Assembly: GCF_003628125.1 (NCBI RefSeq)
Contig: NZ_RBZU01000005.1
Span: 310,001 to 374,000 of the forward strand
DNA: 64,000 bases
Reading direction: 5' to 3'
Source: Pararobbsia silviterrae
GTDB taxonomy: Bacteria > Pseudomonadota > Gammaproteobacteria > Burkholderiales > Burkholderiaceae
The position numbers and the translations under genes are program-made. Positions 10,272 through 20,066 of the stretch are shown one piece after another. How positions within the stretch are numbered: the first letter of the stretch is position 1; each line of letters starts with the position of its first letter. The notes beneath the pieces are model-generated. The model searched no databases. It had not been told where the DNA came from and saw only the letters and a program-made list of their open reading frames with translations.

Positions 10272-12054
10272 TTCGACGCTGACCGACGACCGCAATGCGC
10301 CGCCGCCGGCCGAGCGCGCGCACGCCGAGCGCCGCGATGCGTTCGCGCTGCTGCGCACGGCCGCCGCGCCCGAACATGCCCACCTGATCCGCGGAACGGT
10401 CTGGCTGATCGTCGCGGCGCTGCTCGAAGCGATGTCGCCGCTGCTCGGCAAAACGTTTATCGACCGCTACTTGCTGCCGCACCGCCTCGATTGGCCCGCG
10501 ATGGTCGGTCTGCTCGCGCTCGCCCTGAGTGTCGGATGGACGGCCGCCACGCTTCGGTATCTGCAGCTCACGCGTCTGGCGGGCGTCGCGATGCGCTCGG
10601 TGCAGCGCCTGCGCGAAGCGGTCTATGCGCACGTGATCCGCCTGCCGATGGCGTTCTTCGACAAGGCGATCACGGGGCAACTCGTGAGCCGCGTGACGAA
10701 CGACACGGAATCGGTCAAGGCCCTCTACGTGCAGGTGCTGTTTGTGATGCTCGACAGCTGCATCGTCGTCGCGGGCGCCATGATCGCGATGACGTGGCTC
10801 GACTGGCGTCTGATGCTCGTCGTGCTCACGCTGTTTCCGGCCGTCGTCGTCATCGTGTTCGTCTATCAGCGATGGAGCGCGCCGTCGGTCGCGCGCGCAC
10901 GCGAACTGCGCAGCGAGATCAACGCGCAGATCGCCGAATCGATCGCGGGCATGAGCGTGCTCCAGGCGAGCAATGCGCAACGACGCTTCGGCGAGCGCTT
11001 CGCGCAGACCAACCGCACGCACTACCGTGCACGGCTCGCCGAGCTCCGGGTCAACGCATGGCTGTTGCGGCCCGCGCTCGATCTGCTCAACGTCGCGATC
11101 CTGACGGTCGTGATCTACGCCTTCGGCACGAACCGGTTCGCGGGCCTCGAGGTCGGCGTGCTCTATGCGTTCGTCAGCTATGTGGCGCGCGTCGTCGAGC
11201 CGCTGATCCAGATCACGCTGCAATTCAGTCAATTGCAGCAGGCTGTCGTCGCGGCGGCGCGCGTGAATGCCTTGCTCAAGGAGTCACGCGGCCCGATGCC
11301 CGACGGCGACGCCGTCATTTCGCGCGGCGAGGTGCATTTCTCGCACGTGCGTTTCGGCTACGACGCGGCGCTGCCGATCCTCCACGATCTGACGCTCGAT
11401 ATCGCGCCAGGGAGCTTTCACGGCATCGTCGGCCATACGGGCAGCGGCAAATCGACCTTGCTTGCGCTGCTGCTGCGTTTCTATACGCCGCAGGCCGGCC
11501 GCATCGAGATCGACGGCGCGCCGCTCTCGACGATCGGCGACGCCGCGTTTCGCGCGGGCGTCGGACTCGTGCCGCAGGACCCGTTTCTGCTCGCCGCGTC
11601 GGCGCGCGAGAACATCGACATGGGGCGCGGGCTCTCGGACGAGGCGATCGAAGACGCCGCGCGCGCCGCGCATGCGCACGATCTGATCCTGTCGCTCGAG
11701 CGCGGTTACGACACGGACATGGGCGAGAGCGGCACGCGTCTGTCGAGCGGCCAGAAGCAATTGATCGCGATCGCGCGGGCGCTCGCGGGCAAGCCGCGGA
11801 TCCTTCTGCTCGACGAGGCGACCTCGCACATCGACAGCGAAACCGAACAGATCGTCCAGCGCGCGCTCGATGCGCTGCGCGGCAAGGTCACGTTGATTTC
11901 GATCGCGCACCGGCTGTCGACGATCCGCAACGCGGACCGGATCATCGTGCTCAATCACGGCCGCATCGCCGAAGCCGGGTCGCATGACGCGCTGATGACG
12001 ATCGAGCAGGGCATCTACCAGCGTCTCTATTTGCTTCAGCAACTTCAGGAATAA
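10261..12054 (+). CDS. mdlB: ABC exporter half-transporter MdlB-like
   Basis: The 597-residue partner of MdlA. A hydrophilic N-terminal tail of about 40 residues precedes six transmembrane helices. The ATPase domain has Walker A GHTGSGKST (391-399), a degenerate signature LSSGQ, and a full Walker B with catalytic Glu (LLLDEATSH). The pair is therefore asymmetric: MdlB supplies the catalytic Glu, while MdlA supplies the intact LSGGQ. The ATG lies inside the end of mdlA, which implies translational coupling. E. coli MdlB is 593 residues. The substrate is unassigned. Confidence 0.88.
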   Translation: MPSDSTLTDDRNAPPPAERAHAERRDAFALLRTAAAPEHAHLIRGTVWLIVAALLEAMSPLLGKTFIDRYLLPHRLDWPAMVGLLALALSVGWTAATLRYLQLTRLAGVAMRSVQRLREAVYAHVIRLPMAFFDKAITGQLVSRVTNDTESVKALYVQVLFVMLDSCIVVAGAMIAMTWLDWRLMLVVLTLFPAVVVIVFVYQRWSAPSVARARELRSEINAQIAESIAGMSVLQASNAQRRFGERFAQTNRTHYRARLAELRVNAWLLRPALDLLNVAILTVVIYAFGTNRFAGLEVGVLYAFVSYVARVVEPLIQITLQFSQLQQAVVAAARVNALLKESRGPMPDGDAVISRGEVHFSHVRFGYDAALPILHDLTLDIAPGSFHGIVGHTGSGKSTLLALLLRFYTPQAGRIEIDGAPLSTIGDAAFRAGVGLVPQDPFLLAASARENIDMGRGLSDEAIEDAARAAHAHDLILSLERGYDTDMGESGTRLSSGQKQLIAIARALAGKPRILLLDEATSHIDSETEQIVQRALDALRGKVTLISIAHRLSTIRNADRIIVLNHGRIAEAGSHDALMTIEQGIYQRLYLLQQLQE

Positions 12055-12196
12055 GGTTTGCGCGCTGCGCGCGCAAACCCGCAAATCGTCGTCTGATCAA
12101 GGGTTTAGGCGGCCGCGCATGGGCACGGCGCAGCGCGGTTTCGATATCGGGTGAATCCCGGTCCGCCGCGTTGCCGATTTTGAAGTTCGCGTGCGG

Positions 12197-12202
12197 TAGA
12201 AT
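12197..12202 (+). promoter_or_regulatory. Possible -10 element of ppiD
   Basis: TAGAAT lies 34 bases before the ppiD ATG. The best -35 candidate, TTGCCG at 12171-12176, gives a 20-base spacer, which is longer than ideal, so support is modest. Confidence 0.35.
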
Positions 12203-12235
12203 CTGCGTTTTTCCGACGAGTCCATTTCGCAATCC

Positions 12236-14158
12236 ATGCTGGATTTCATACGTAACCACAAGCGTTTGATGCAGGTGTTCCTCGCGCTGTTCATCCTCCC
12301 GGGGTTGGGGCTGGTCGGCATTCAGGGGTTTCGCGGCTTCTTTGACAACAGCGCGAACGTCGCGAGCGTCAACGGCCGCAAGATCACGATTCAGGAATTC
12401 GACGGCGCGCAGCGCGAACAGCTCGACCGCATGCGGCAGATGCTCGGTTCGAGCTTCGATCCGAAGATGTTCGACACCGAGGCGATGCGCGCCTCGCTGA
12501 TCGACAGCCTCGTACAGCAACGCATCACGACCGATGAAACGCGCCGCGAAAACCTGACGGTGCCCGACGCGGCCGTTCAGCGCGCGCTGTTCAACATTCC
12601 GGCGATCGCGCAACTGCGCGGCCCCGACGGCCGTGTCGATACCGACGCGTACGTGAAGCTGCTCGCCGCGCAAGGCATGACGCCCGATCAGCTCGATGCG
12701 CGCGTGCGCTTCGAACTCGCGAACTCGCAAATCTCGGAGAGCATCAGCAAGTCGGCCTTCACGCCGAAGGCGCTCGCCACGCATCTGACCGCGCTGTCCG
12801 AACAGACGCGCACGGTCCAGGGCCTCGCGTTCCATCCGATCAGCTATCAGCAGAAGGCGCAGCCGAGCGACGACGAACTCAAGCAGTACTACGACGCGCA
12901 CAAGCTCGAGTTCCAGACGCCCGAGTCGGCTCAGATCCAGTACGTCGTGCTCAACGGCGACGCGCTCGCCGCGGCGACGCAGCCGAGCGACGCCGACGCG
13001 AAGCAGTTCTACGATGACAACATCAAGAACTACAAGACCGACGACCAGATTCGCGCAAGCCATATCCTGATCACGGTCGCCAAGGATGCGAGCGAAGCCG
13101 ATCGCGCGAAAGCCAAGGCCAAGGCCGAGCAGATCCTCGCGCAAGTGCGCGCGCATCCCGACCAGTTCGCCGATCTCGCGAAGCAGAATTCGCAGGATCC
13201 GGGCTCGGCCGACAAGGGCGGCGATCTCGGCTGGTTCGGTCACGGCGCGATGGTCAAGCCGTTCGAGGACGCGGCGTTCGCGCTCAAGCCAAATCAGATC
13301 AGCGATCTCGTGCAGAGCGACTTCGGTTACCACATCATCAAGGTGACCGACGCGAAGCCCGCCGGCACGAAGTCGTTCGACGAGGTCAAGGCTTCGATCC
13401 TCGCGACGCTCAAGGCCCAGCAGGCGCAAAAGCTCTACTCGCAGGATGCGGAGCCGTTCACGAATATGGTCTACGAGAAGGCCGACAGCCTGCAGCCGGC
13501 GGCCGACAAATTCCATCTGACGATCAAGACGGCCACGGTGACGCGCACGCCGAACCCCGCGCTGCAGCCGACCGATCCGCTGAACAATCCGAAGTTTTTG
13601 ACGGCTTTGTTCGCGGACGACTCGCTCGTGAAGAAACACAACACGCAGGCGGTCGATGTCGGCGACAACACCTTGATCTCGGCGCGGATCACGCAGTACG
13701 CGCCGGTCGCCACGCCGGACTTCGACAAGGTCAAGGATGCGGTTCGCGACAAGGTCGTCGCGCAGAAGACGGCCGAGCTCGCGAAGCAGGACGGTGCGGC
13801 GAAGCTCGCGGAGTTCGAGAAATCGAAGTCGGCGGATGGCTTCGGCACGCCGGTCAATGTCTCGCGCGGCGACGCGCAAGGCCTGCCGCCCGCGGCCATC
13901 GACGCGATCTTCAAGCTCGATCCGAACAAGACGCCGGGCTATGTCGGCGTCGATCTCGGCAAGGACGGCTATGCGATCTATCGCCTGAATGCGGTCAATA
14001 CGCCGCCGGCGCCCGATACGCAACGTCTCGCGGCGGCCGAGCAGCAGTTGTCGCAGGTTTCGGGGCAGGCCGATGTGCAGGCCTATCTCGCGTCGCTGCG
14101 CACGCGTTCGGACGTCAAGATCTACAAATTGCCGGCCGCATCGGACGACTCGAACTAA
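12236..14158 (+). CDS. ppiD: Periplasmic folding chaperone PpiD (SurA N-terminal and PPIC domains)
   Basis: PpiD is anchored in the inner membrane and helps outer-membrane and secreted proteins leave the Sec translocon. The 640 residues start with a short cytoplasmic tail, one transmembrane helix at about 13-33, a SurA_N_3-type chaperone region, and one parvulin PPIC domain at about 271-372 ([21 protein letters not shown]). A second, divergent half without clear catalytic motifs follows. Length is close to E. coli PpiD (623). In related genomes it directly follows the hupB-tRNA block; here about 4.7 kb intervenes. Confidence 0.93.
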   Translation: MLDFIRNHKRLMQVFLALFILPGLGLVGIQGFRGFFDNSANVASVNGRKITIQEFDGAQREQLDRMRQMLGSSFDPKMFDTEAMRASLIDSLVQQRITTDETRRENLTVPDAAVQRALFNIPAIAQLRGPDGRVDTDAYVKLLAAQGMTPDQLDARVRFELANSQISESISKSAFTPKALATHLTALSEQTRTVQGLAFHPISYQQKAQPSDDELKQYYDAHKLEFQTPESAQIQYVVLNGDALAAATQPSDADAKQFYDDNIKNYKTDDQIRASHILITVAKDASEADRAKAKAKAEQILAQVRAHPDQFADLAKQNSQDPGSADKGGDLGWFGHGAMVKPFEDAAFALKPNQISDLVQSDFGYHIIKVTDAKPAGTKSFDEVKASILATLKAQQAQKLYSQDAEPFTNMVYEKADSLQPAADKFHLTIKTATVTRTPNPALQPTDPLNNPKFLTALFADDSLVKKHNTQAVDVGDNTLISARITQYAPVATPDFDKVKDAVRDKVVAQKTAELAKQDGAAKLAEFEKSKSADGFGTPVNVSRGDAQGLPPAAIDAIFKLDPNKTPGYVGVDLGKDGYAIYRLNAVNTPPAPDTQRLAAAEQQLSQVSGQADVQAYLASLRTRSDVKIYKLPAASDDSN

Positions 14159-14213
14159 GCCGGGACGCTCGCACGACGACGTGCCGAGCGTGTGGCCCGC
14201 GATCGAATAGAAC

Positions 14214-14248
14214 AAAGCCCCCGACCGTGTGCCGGGGGCTTTTTGTTT
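14214..14248. terminator. Bidirectional terminator between ppiD and the lipoprotein gene
   Basis: AAAGCCCCCG (14214-14223) pairs with CGGGGGCTTT (14233-14242) and is followed by TTTTG. The A-run on the 5' side makes it usable for the convergent lipoprotein gene as well. Confidence 0.85.
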
Positions 14249-14282
14249 GCGCGGCGCGTCGCGCAGCGGAGCGCAGACGGGG

Positions 14283-14636
14283 TCAGAGGCAGGCTTGGAT
14301 ATCGCTGGACGCGGCGCTCGTATCGGCGCCATTGCCCTGACGCAAGCCGACCCACGTGCCGCTTCCGCTCCAGGCGGGTCGAACGACCGCGCCCGCACCA
14401 CCCGGAGGCTGCCCGGGCAACAGCACGTCGGCCGCCGCGTTGTTCGCGAGCACCGATTGTGTCGTGATCGGCTGCTGGGTCTTGTCCGCCCAGGCCTGGG
14501 CAATGCATTGAGTGACGACGGGCGGCGTCTTCTGGCTGGTTCCGACGCTCTGGACGCCGGGCTGCATCGGCTGGCCCGCGCAGGCCGCGAGCAAGGCGGC
14601 GGCTGTAGTCGTTGCGAGTAGTGGTAAATATTTCAC
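14283..14636 (-). CDS. Small predicted lipoprotein
   Basis: The 117-residue product begins with a short basic end, a hydrophobic core and the lipobox LAAC, so it should be acylated at Cys20 and sit in the outer membrane or periplasm. The mature part has two internal Cys (VTQCIAQAWADK and the C-terminal DIQACL) that could form a disulfide. The start is a GTG at 14636, chosen because AAGGAG sits 6 bases upstream; longer frames run through an unrelated region. The mature segment CIAQAWADKTQQP resembles small uncharacterised lipoproteins of betaproteobacteria, but I cannot assign a function. It converges with ppiD. Confidence 0.8.
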   Translation of the reverse strand: MKYLPLLATTTAAALLAACAGQPMQPGVQSVGTSQKTPPVVTQCIAQAWADKTQQPITTQSVLANNAAADVLLPGQPPGGAGAVVRPAWSGSGTWVGLRQGNGADTSAASSDIQACL

Positions 14637-14901
14637 ATCATCTCCTTCATCGGAGCGCGGCGAGGACGTCGCGCCGTTCCAGGGACCGTACGTGGCGCCC
14701 AGCATGGCGCGGGCCTCGACAGGCGAGGCAGCGTTCACGCAGACGGGCACGGTATCGGGACTTGTGCTTTCCAAGCGCCACTGTTCAGCAAACGGGGTGC
14801 CCGAACGGCGCGCACGCGCAAGAGACGACGTCGATGTGAATGGCTTGCGCATGAACGAGCCGACGGATCGAGGGTCCGCCGGCTCGCATGCGTGCGACGG
14901 C

Positions 14902-15555
14902 TTACGACGGACGTCCGTCGAGCAGGGGTTTGACCGACGGCCAGATATTGTCGAGCAGGCGCGGCTGGGCCGCGGCGGTCGGATGGATCTGATCGGCCTG
15001 GAACAGGCTCGGCTGGTCCGCGATGCCGTCGAGCAGGAACGGGACGTACCCCGCGTGATACTGCTTCGCGAGCGCGCCGAACGTGTCGTAGAACTTCTGC
15101 GCGTAGTCGGGACCGAAATTCGGCGGGATCCGCATGCCGATGACGACGACCTTTGCGCCGATGGCTTGCGAGGCCTCGATGATCTTGCGCAGATTGTCGG
15201 TCGTCGTGGCGAGCGGCACGCCGCGTAGCGCGTCATTCGCGCCGAGTTCGACGATGACGAGCGACGGCTTCGCGCGCGCGAGCACGGCGGGCAGTCGCGA
15301 CAAGCCGCCTTCGGTCGTCTCGCCGCTGATGCTCGCATTGACGACGCTATAATTCAGCGCCGACTGGGCAAGCCGTTTGCGCATCAAGGCGACCCACCCC
15401 GTGTCGCGATCGATGCCGTATTCGGCGGACAGACTGTCGCCGAGCACGACGATCGACGGCGATGCGGCCGATGCCGCGGCTGCCGTATTGGCGGCGAGGG
15501 CATGGCCCGACAGACATGCGAGTACGATCCAGGCAACCCGCGCGGCCAGGCGCAT
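14902..15555 (-). CDS. tesA: Periplasmic SGNH-hydrolase: arylesterase / thioesterase I family
   Basis: The 217-residue product carries a signal peptide (about 1-22) and all four SGNH blocks: GDSLS with nucleophile Ser41, Gly79 in ISGET, Asn107 in GANDAL, and Asp188 and His191 in DQIHP. This matches E. coli TesA, a periplasmic thioesterase I, protease I and lysophospholipase L1. It is divergent from ybbA, the same arrangement as in E. coli. The start at 15555 puts the signal peptide at the N-terminus; a longer frame upstream overlaps ybbA and is rejected. Substrate range is not predictable from sequence. Confidence 0.92.
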   Translation of the reverse strand: MRLAARVAWIVLACLSGHALAANTAAAASAASPSIVVLGDSLSAEYGIDRDTGWVALMRKRLAQSALNYSVVNASISGETTEGGLSRLPAVLARAKPSLVIVELGANDALRGVPLATTTDNLRKIIEASQAIGAKVVVIGMRIPPNFGPDYAQKFYDTFGALAKQYHAGYVPFLLDGIADQPSLFQADQIHPTAAAQPRLLDNIWPSVKPLLDGRPS

Positions 15556-15631
15556 GCCTGCCCGATACGCCCGATACGCCGGAGCGTCCTGGCGGACGCC
15601 GCGCCGCAACGCGGTCCACCGATTCGACACC

Positions 15632-16321
15632 ATGCACAACACGTTCGATCCAATCATTGCAGTAGAAGGTTTGCGTAAGGTTGTCCGCGATGCCGACGGT
15701 GAACTGACGATCCTCGACGACATCGGCTTTGTCGTGATGCCAGGAAGCAGTGTAGCGATCGTCGGCGCTTCCGGGTCGGGGAAGTCGACCTTGCTCGGCT
15801 TGCTCGCGGGACTCGATACGGCGACGGCCGGCACGGTCCGCCTGTTCGGCGAGGATCTCACGCGTCTCGACGAGGATCGCCGCGCGGCGCTGCGCAGCGG
15901 TCGCGTGGGCTTCGTGTTTCAGTCGTTTCAGTTGATGCCGCATCTGACGGCGCTCGAAAACGTCATGCTGCCGCTCGAATTGCGCGGCGAGACGCAGGAT
16001 GCGGTCGCGCGTGCGCGCGACGGGCTCGAGCGCGTCGGCCTCGGCACGCGGATGTCGCACTATCCGAAGCATCTATCGGGCGGGGAACAACAGCGCGTCG
16101 CACTCGCGCGCGCCTTCGTGACGCGGCCCGCGATTCTGTTCGCCGACGAGCCGACCGGCAGCCTCGATGCCGCGAACGGCGAGGCCGTCATCGATCTCAT
16201 GTTCGAACTCAATCGCGCGACGGGCGCGACGCTCGTGCTCGTCACGCACGACACCGACCTCGCGCGCCGCTGCGAGACGACGATCACGATCGAGGCCGGC
16301 CGCGTGCATCGCGCGAGCTGA
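15632..16321 (+). CDS. ybbA: ABC transporter ATP-binding protein YbbA/LolD type
   Basis: A 229-residue ATPase of the MacB/LolD group. Walker A is GASGSGKST (45-53), the signature is LSGGEQQRVALARA, and Walker B is ILFADEPTGSLD with the family-typical EPTGSLD. Such proteins work with FtsX-fold permeases. In E. coli ybbA is followed by the large permease gene ybbP and is divergent from tesA. Here tesA is in place, but the next gene downstream is pgi on the other strand, so the permease is missing locally. Whether it is encoded elsewhere cannot be seen. Confidence 0.88.
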   Translation: MHNTFDPIIAVEGLRKVVRDADGELTILDDIGFVVMPGSSVAIVGASGSGKSTLLGLLAGLDTATAGTVRLFGEDLTRLDEDRRAALRSGRVGFVFQSFQLMPHLTALENVMLPLELRGETQDAVARARDGLERVGLGTRMSHYPKHLSGGEQQRVALARAFVTRPAILFADEPTGSLDAANGEAVIDLMFELNRATGATLVLVTHDTDLARRCETTITIEAGRVHRAS

Positions 16322-16342
16322 GCCGACAAAGCCGCCAAGCCG

Positions 16343-16388
16343 CTCAGTCGCCCAGTCGCCCAGTCGTTTAGGGCCGCTTGAAGCGGCC
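16343..16388. repeat. 8-bp triplicate and hairpin between ybbA and pgi
   Basis: Three copies of an 8-base unit (CTCAGTCG, CCCAGTCG, CCCAGTCG) at 16343-16366 are followed by an inverted repeat GGGCCGCT/AGCGGCCC at 16371-16388. The hairpin may end both convergent genes, although no T-run follows it. Confidence 0.5.
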
Positions 16389-16398
16389 CAAGGACGTC

Positions 16399-18027
16399 TT
16401 ACTTGCGGCCCGCTTTCGCGCGCGCCCGTGCGATCAGCGCGGTCGTCGACGAATCATGCTTGGCCGGATCGACGGGCGCGTCGGCGATCAGGTCGGCCTC
16501 GACGACCTTGCCGAGAATCTTGCCGAGTTCGACGCCCCATTGATCGAACGAGTTGACGTTCCAGATCGAGCCTTGCACGAGCACCTTGTGCTCGTAAAGC
16601 GCGATCAGCGCGCCAAGCGCCTGCGGATTGAGTTCGTCGAGCAGGATCGTCGTGCTCGGACGATTGCCCGGGAACACGATGTGCGGCACGAGTTCGGGCT
16701 TGTCGGGACCCGCGATCTTCTGCGCTTCCTCGAACGTGCGGCCGAGCATCAGCGCTTCGCTCTGCGCGAAGCAATTCGCGAGCAGGCGATCGTGATGGTG
16801 CGGCAGCGGATGCTCGGCCGTCAGCAATGCGATGAAGTCGATCGGGATCAGCGTCGGTCCTTGATGGATCATCTGGAAGAACGCGTGCTGACCGTTCGTG
16901 CCGGGCTCGCCCCAGATCACGGCCGCCGTCGGATAGTCGACGGTATCGCCGTTCAACTGGGCCGATTTGCCGTTGCTTTCCATCTCGAGCTGCTGGAGAT
17001 ACGAGGGCAGGAAATGTAACGATTCCGAGTACGGAGCGACGAGCTGGCTTTGCGAGCCGAAGAAGTCGCGATACCAGACGCCGAGCAGGCCCATGATGAC
17101 GGGCAGATTGCGTTCGAGCGGCGCTTCGCGGAAATGCTGGTCCATGCGCTCGGCGCCCGCGAGCAGATGGTCGAAATGGTTCGGCCCGACCGCGAGCATG
17201 ATCGACAGACCGACGGCCGACCACAGCGAATAGCGGCCGCCGACCCAGTCCCACATCTGGAAGATGTTGTCTTCGGCGATACCGAACTTGACGACTTCGG
17301 CGACGTTCGACGAGACGCCCACGAAATGCTTGGCGAGATCGGCCTGTTTGACGCCGTTTTTCGTGAACCAGTCGCGCAGCGAGATCGCGTTGGTCAGGGT
17401 TTCCTGCGTCGTGAACGTCTTCGAGACGATGACCGCGAGCGTCGTTTCGGGATCGATCTGTTCGAGCACGCGTTGCAGATCGGCGCCGTCGACGTTCGAG
17501 ACGAAATAGGTCTTGATCTTCGGGTCGGCGAACTGATGGAGGGCGTGCACGACCATCTTCGGGCCGAGATCCGAGCCGCCGATGCCGATATTGACGATAT
17601 GGCGGATCGGCTTGCCCGTGTGGCCGGTCCACGCGCCGCTGCGGACCTTGTCCGCGAACACGGCCATCTTCGCGCGCTCGGCCTGGATCTCCTTCGCGAA
17701 CGGCGCGTTCACGTCGTGCGAGCGCAGCGCGGTATGGAGGACCGCGCGATGTTCGGTCGGGTTCACGATATCGCCGGCGAACATCGCATCGCGACGCGCT
17801 TCGACGCCGGTCGCGCGCGCGAGATCGACGAGCAGCGACAGCGTCGTGTCGTCGATCCGGTGCTTCGAGAAATCGAAACCGAGCCCCGCGCCCGAGATCG
17901 TGAAGCGTTCGGCGCGCGAGGCGCCGCCTTGCTTGTCTTCTGCGAACCACTCACGAAGATGCTTGTCGCGGATCTGTTGATAGTGCGCTTCGAGCGCGGT
18001 CCAGGCGGGCAGTGATTTCAGAGTCAT
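16399..18027 (-). CDS. pgi: Glucose-6-phosphate isomerase
   Basis: The enzyme interconverts glucose 6-phosphate and fructose 6-phosphate in glycolysis and gluconeogenesis. The 542 residues (E. coli 549) include the N-terminal phosphate-binding segment [10 protein letters not shown], the signature [14 protein letters not shown] and the catalytic region around NGQHAFFQ(M)IHQG. It appears to be a single-gene unit on the minus strand, with a 362-base gap before the next gene upstream. Confidence 0.98.
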   Translation of the reverse strand: MTLKSLPAWTALEAHYQQIRDKHLREWFAEDKQGGASRAERFTISGAGLGFDFSKHRIDDTTLSLLVDLARATGVEARRDAMFAGDIVNPTEHRAVLHTALRSHDVNAPFAKEIQAERAKMAVFADKVRSGAWTGHTGKPIRHIVNIGIGGSDLGPKMVVHALHQFADPKIKTYFVSNVDGADLQRVLEQIDPETTLAVIVSKTFTTQETLTNAISLRDWFTKNGVKQADLAKHFVGVSSNVAEVVKFGIAEDNIFQMWDWVGGRYSLWSAVGLSIMLAVGPNHFDHLLAGAERMDQHFREAPLERNLPVIMGLLGVWYRDFFGSQSQLVAPYSESLHFLPSYLQQLEMESNGKSAQLNGDTVDYPTAAVIWGEPGTNGQHAFFQMIHQGPTLIPIDFIALLTAEHPLPHHHDRLLANCFAQSEALMLGRTFEEAQKIAGPDKPELVPHIVFPGNRPSTTILLDELNPQALGALIALYEHKVLVQGSIWNVNSFDQWGVELGKILGKVVEADLIADAPVDPAKHDSSTTALIARARAKAGRK

Positions 18028-18389
18028 GGCAGCTCAGTCAGACAAGACACAACGAAGGAAGGCTTCATGCCGGCCGTGCGCATCACCGCTTGGGCAACGA
18101 CAGGCATTTCCGGGGTCGGAGCGCGATCCGCGCACCGCGCGACGAAGCGCGGTCCTGGCGGCGCCGACCGGTGCATCCATGCGGACAGTCCGGAGTGAAG
18201 CGGGCGATAAGTCATGGAGTATAGCGAGGGTGGATGACAGCCTCCAGCGAATCCGACCCGAATAGCGGGAGCCCGGGACGACGCGCATCGGCCACGTCCG
18301 CCACGTTAACGGATGTCGCGCAAATGTGCCGGGCACGACGGTGCGCTGTGGCCAGTCGTGTCGAATACCGGCGCGGCAGATGCGGGCGC
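18028..18389. other. 362-bp intergenic gap between nnr and pgi
   Basis: Both flanking genes run leftward, so this holds the pgi promoter and the nnr 3' end. I see no convincing promoter hexamers, hairpin terminator or conserved small frame. Confidence 0.5.
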
Positions 18390-20003
18390 TTAGCCGGGAT
18401 CGCGCACCGGCGCCGCGAGCATCGTATTGAACAGCCGGCGGAAGGCGGGTGCGAGTTCGCCGGCCGTGAGGCCCGCGGGGCCTTGGCCTTCCTCGGTCAA
18501 GGCATCGGCCGCGCGTCCGTGAAGGAACACGCCCGCGCAGGCGGCTTCGAACGCCGGCATGCGTTGCGCGAGCAGCGCGCCGATCATGCCGCCGAGCGTA
18601 TCGCCCGAGCCGCCCGTCGCCAGGCCCGCGTTGCCGGTCGGATTGATCGCGACGCGGCGCGCGTCGCCCGACGCGATGACCGTGCCCGAGCCCTTGAGGA
18701 CGACCGTCGTGCCGAACCGCGTCGCGAGCGTGCGGGCCGACCGTACCCGGTCGCGTTCGATGTTCGCGACGTCGGTCCCGAGCAGCCGGGCGGCTTCGAG
18801 CGGATGCGGCGTGAGGACCGCGTGCGTCGCGTGTTCGCGAAGCCGCGTCGCGGCGTCGGCGTGCTGCGCGATGCCGTTGAGCGCGTCGGCGTCGACGACC
18901 TTCGCGATATCGAGCGCAAGCACGCGCAGCAGTGCGCGATGCGCAAGGTCGCCGGATCCCATGCCGCAGCCGATCGCAATCGCGCTCATGCGTTCGAGCG
19001 CGAGCGCATCGAATTCGCCGAGCATGAGCTCGGGGTGGGGCGGGTCGTAAGGCGGGAAGTCCGGCCCCAGAAACGCGACGTGAATCTTGCCGGATCCCGC
19101 ATAGAGCGCCGCGCGCGCGGCGAGAATCGGCGCCCCCATCATGCCGCTCGCGCCGCCGACGACCGCGAGCGTGCCGAACGTGCCCTTGTGTGCGCTCGCA
19201 TGGCGCCGCGGCAGATGCGGCGCGAAGCGCTCGGGCGCATTCAGGAAGGTGCCGGGCGCGGCGAAATCCGCGTCGGCATCGGGGGCGCGATCCGGACCGG
19301 GGGCGGGTGTGCGCCGCCATGCGTCGAGGCCGATCGGCGCGACGCTGACCTCGCCCGCGTAGTCGCGTCCGCGGCCCGTGAAGAGTCCGGGCTTCGCGGC
19401 GATGAACGTCAGCGTGTGCGTCGCGATGACGGGCGTGCCGCCGCCGACGGCCTGCCCCGTATCGCTGTCGAGTCCGCTCGGGACATCGAGCGCAAGGATC
19501 GGCAGACCGCGTGTACGCGCCGACTCGAGCCGGTGCGCGAGCGCGTTGAACGGCGAGGCGTCGTCACCCGGAAACGCGCGCTCGACACCGATGCCGAGCA
19601 CGCCGTCGACGAGCCACGCGCATTCGTCGAGCGAGGCGGGCAGCGCCGTGTCGATACGCACGCCGGCCGCGCGCGCGCTTGCGAGCGCCCAGCGCGCATC
19701 GTCGGGTTTCGATTCGACAGGCAGCGCGACACCGACCGCAAAGCCTTGCCGCTTGAGTTCGGCGGCCGCGATCAGGGCATCGCCGCCGTTGTTGCCCGGT
19801 CCCGCGGCGAACCAGACGCTGCGATGCCGTGCATCGACGGCGGCCAGCCGCTGCGCGAGGAACTGCGCGGCGGCGGCGCCCGCGCGCGCCATCAACGTGT
19901 GCGGCGGCAGCTGCGCGAGCGCATCGCGTTCGGCCGCGCGCAGCGCCTCGACGGTGTAGAGCGGCAGCGCGCGATCGCGCGTCGAAACGTAGAGATCGGT
20001 CAT
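18390..20003 (-). CDS. nnr: Bifunctional NAD(P)H-hydrate epimerase / ADP-dependent dehydratase
   Basis: The enzyme repairs hydrated NADH and NADPH. Of 537 residues, about 1-220 form the YjeF N-terminal epimerase domain (GPGNNGGD at 68-75, and the LDVPSGLDSDTG motif). The C-terminal half from about 245 is the ribokinase-fold dehydratase, with the catalytic region NPTGNAGLATGGSGDTLGG. The fused layout matches E. coli Nnr (515). The enzyme acts in the cytoplasm. dadA lies immediately upstream on the same strand, 63 bases away, but no functional link is obvious. Confidence 0.95.
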   Translation of the reverse strand: MTDLYVSTRDRALPLYTVEALRAAERDALAQLPPHTLMARAGAAAAQFLAQRLAAVDARHRSVWFAAGPGNNGGDALIAAAELKRQGFAVGVALPVESKPDDARWALASARAAGVRIDTALPASLDECAWLVDGVLGIGVERAFPGDDASPFNALAHRLESARTRGLPILALDVPSGLDSDTGQAVGGGTPVIATHTLTFIAAKPGLFTGRGRDYAGEVSVAPIGLDAWRRTPAPGPDRAPDADADFAAPGTFLNAPERFAPHLPRRHASAHKGTFGTLAVVGGASGMMGAPILAARAALYAGSGKIHVAFLGPDFPPYDPPHPELMLGEFDALALERMSAIAIGCGMGSGDLAHRALLRVLALDIAKVVDADALNGIAQHADAATRLREHATHAVLTPHPLEAARLLGTDVANIERDRVRSARTLATRFGTTVVLKGSGTVIASGDARRVAINPTGNAGLATGGSGDTLGGMIGALLAQRMPAFEAACAGVFLHGRAADALTEEGQGPAGLTAGELAPAFRRLFNTMLAAPVRDPG

Positions 20004-20066
20004 GGTCGGCGGATCGAAGGGCGTGCGCGCATTGTATCGGCCGCGCCGCGCAAGATCCGCGCGAGC

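Noticed and set aside
11951-14503. 850-codon minus-strand frame opposite ppiD
   Set aside because: It spans the end of mdlB, all of ppiD and two intergenic gaps, has repeated Arg/Leu/Asp runs, and matches no family. It is a shadow.
14637-15338. Extension of the small lipoprotein frame to 351 residues
   Set aside because: The extension overlaps the tesA gene and has no motifs, while a GTG with AAGGAG upstream and a perfect lipobox marks the real start at 14636.
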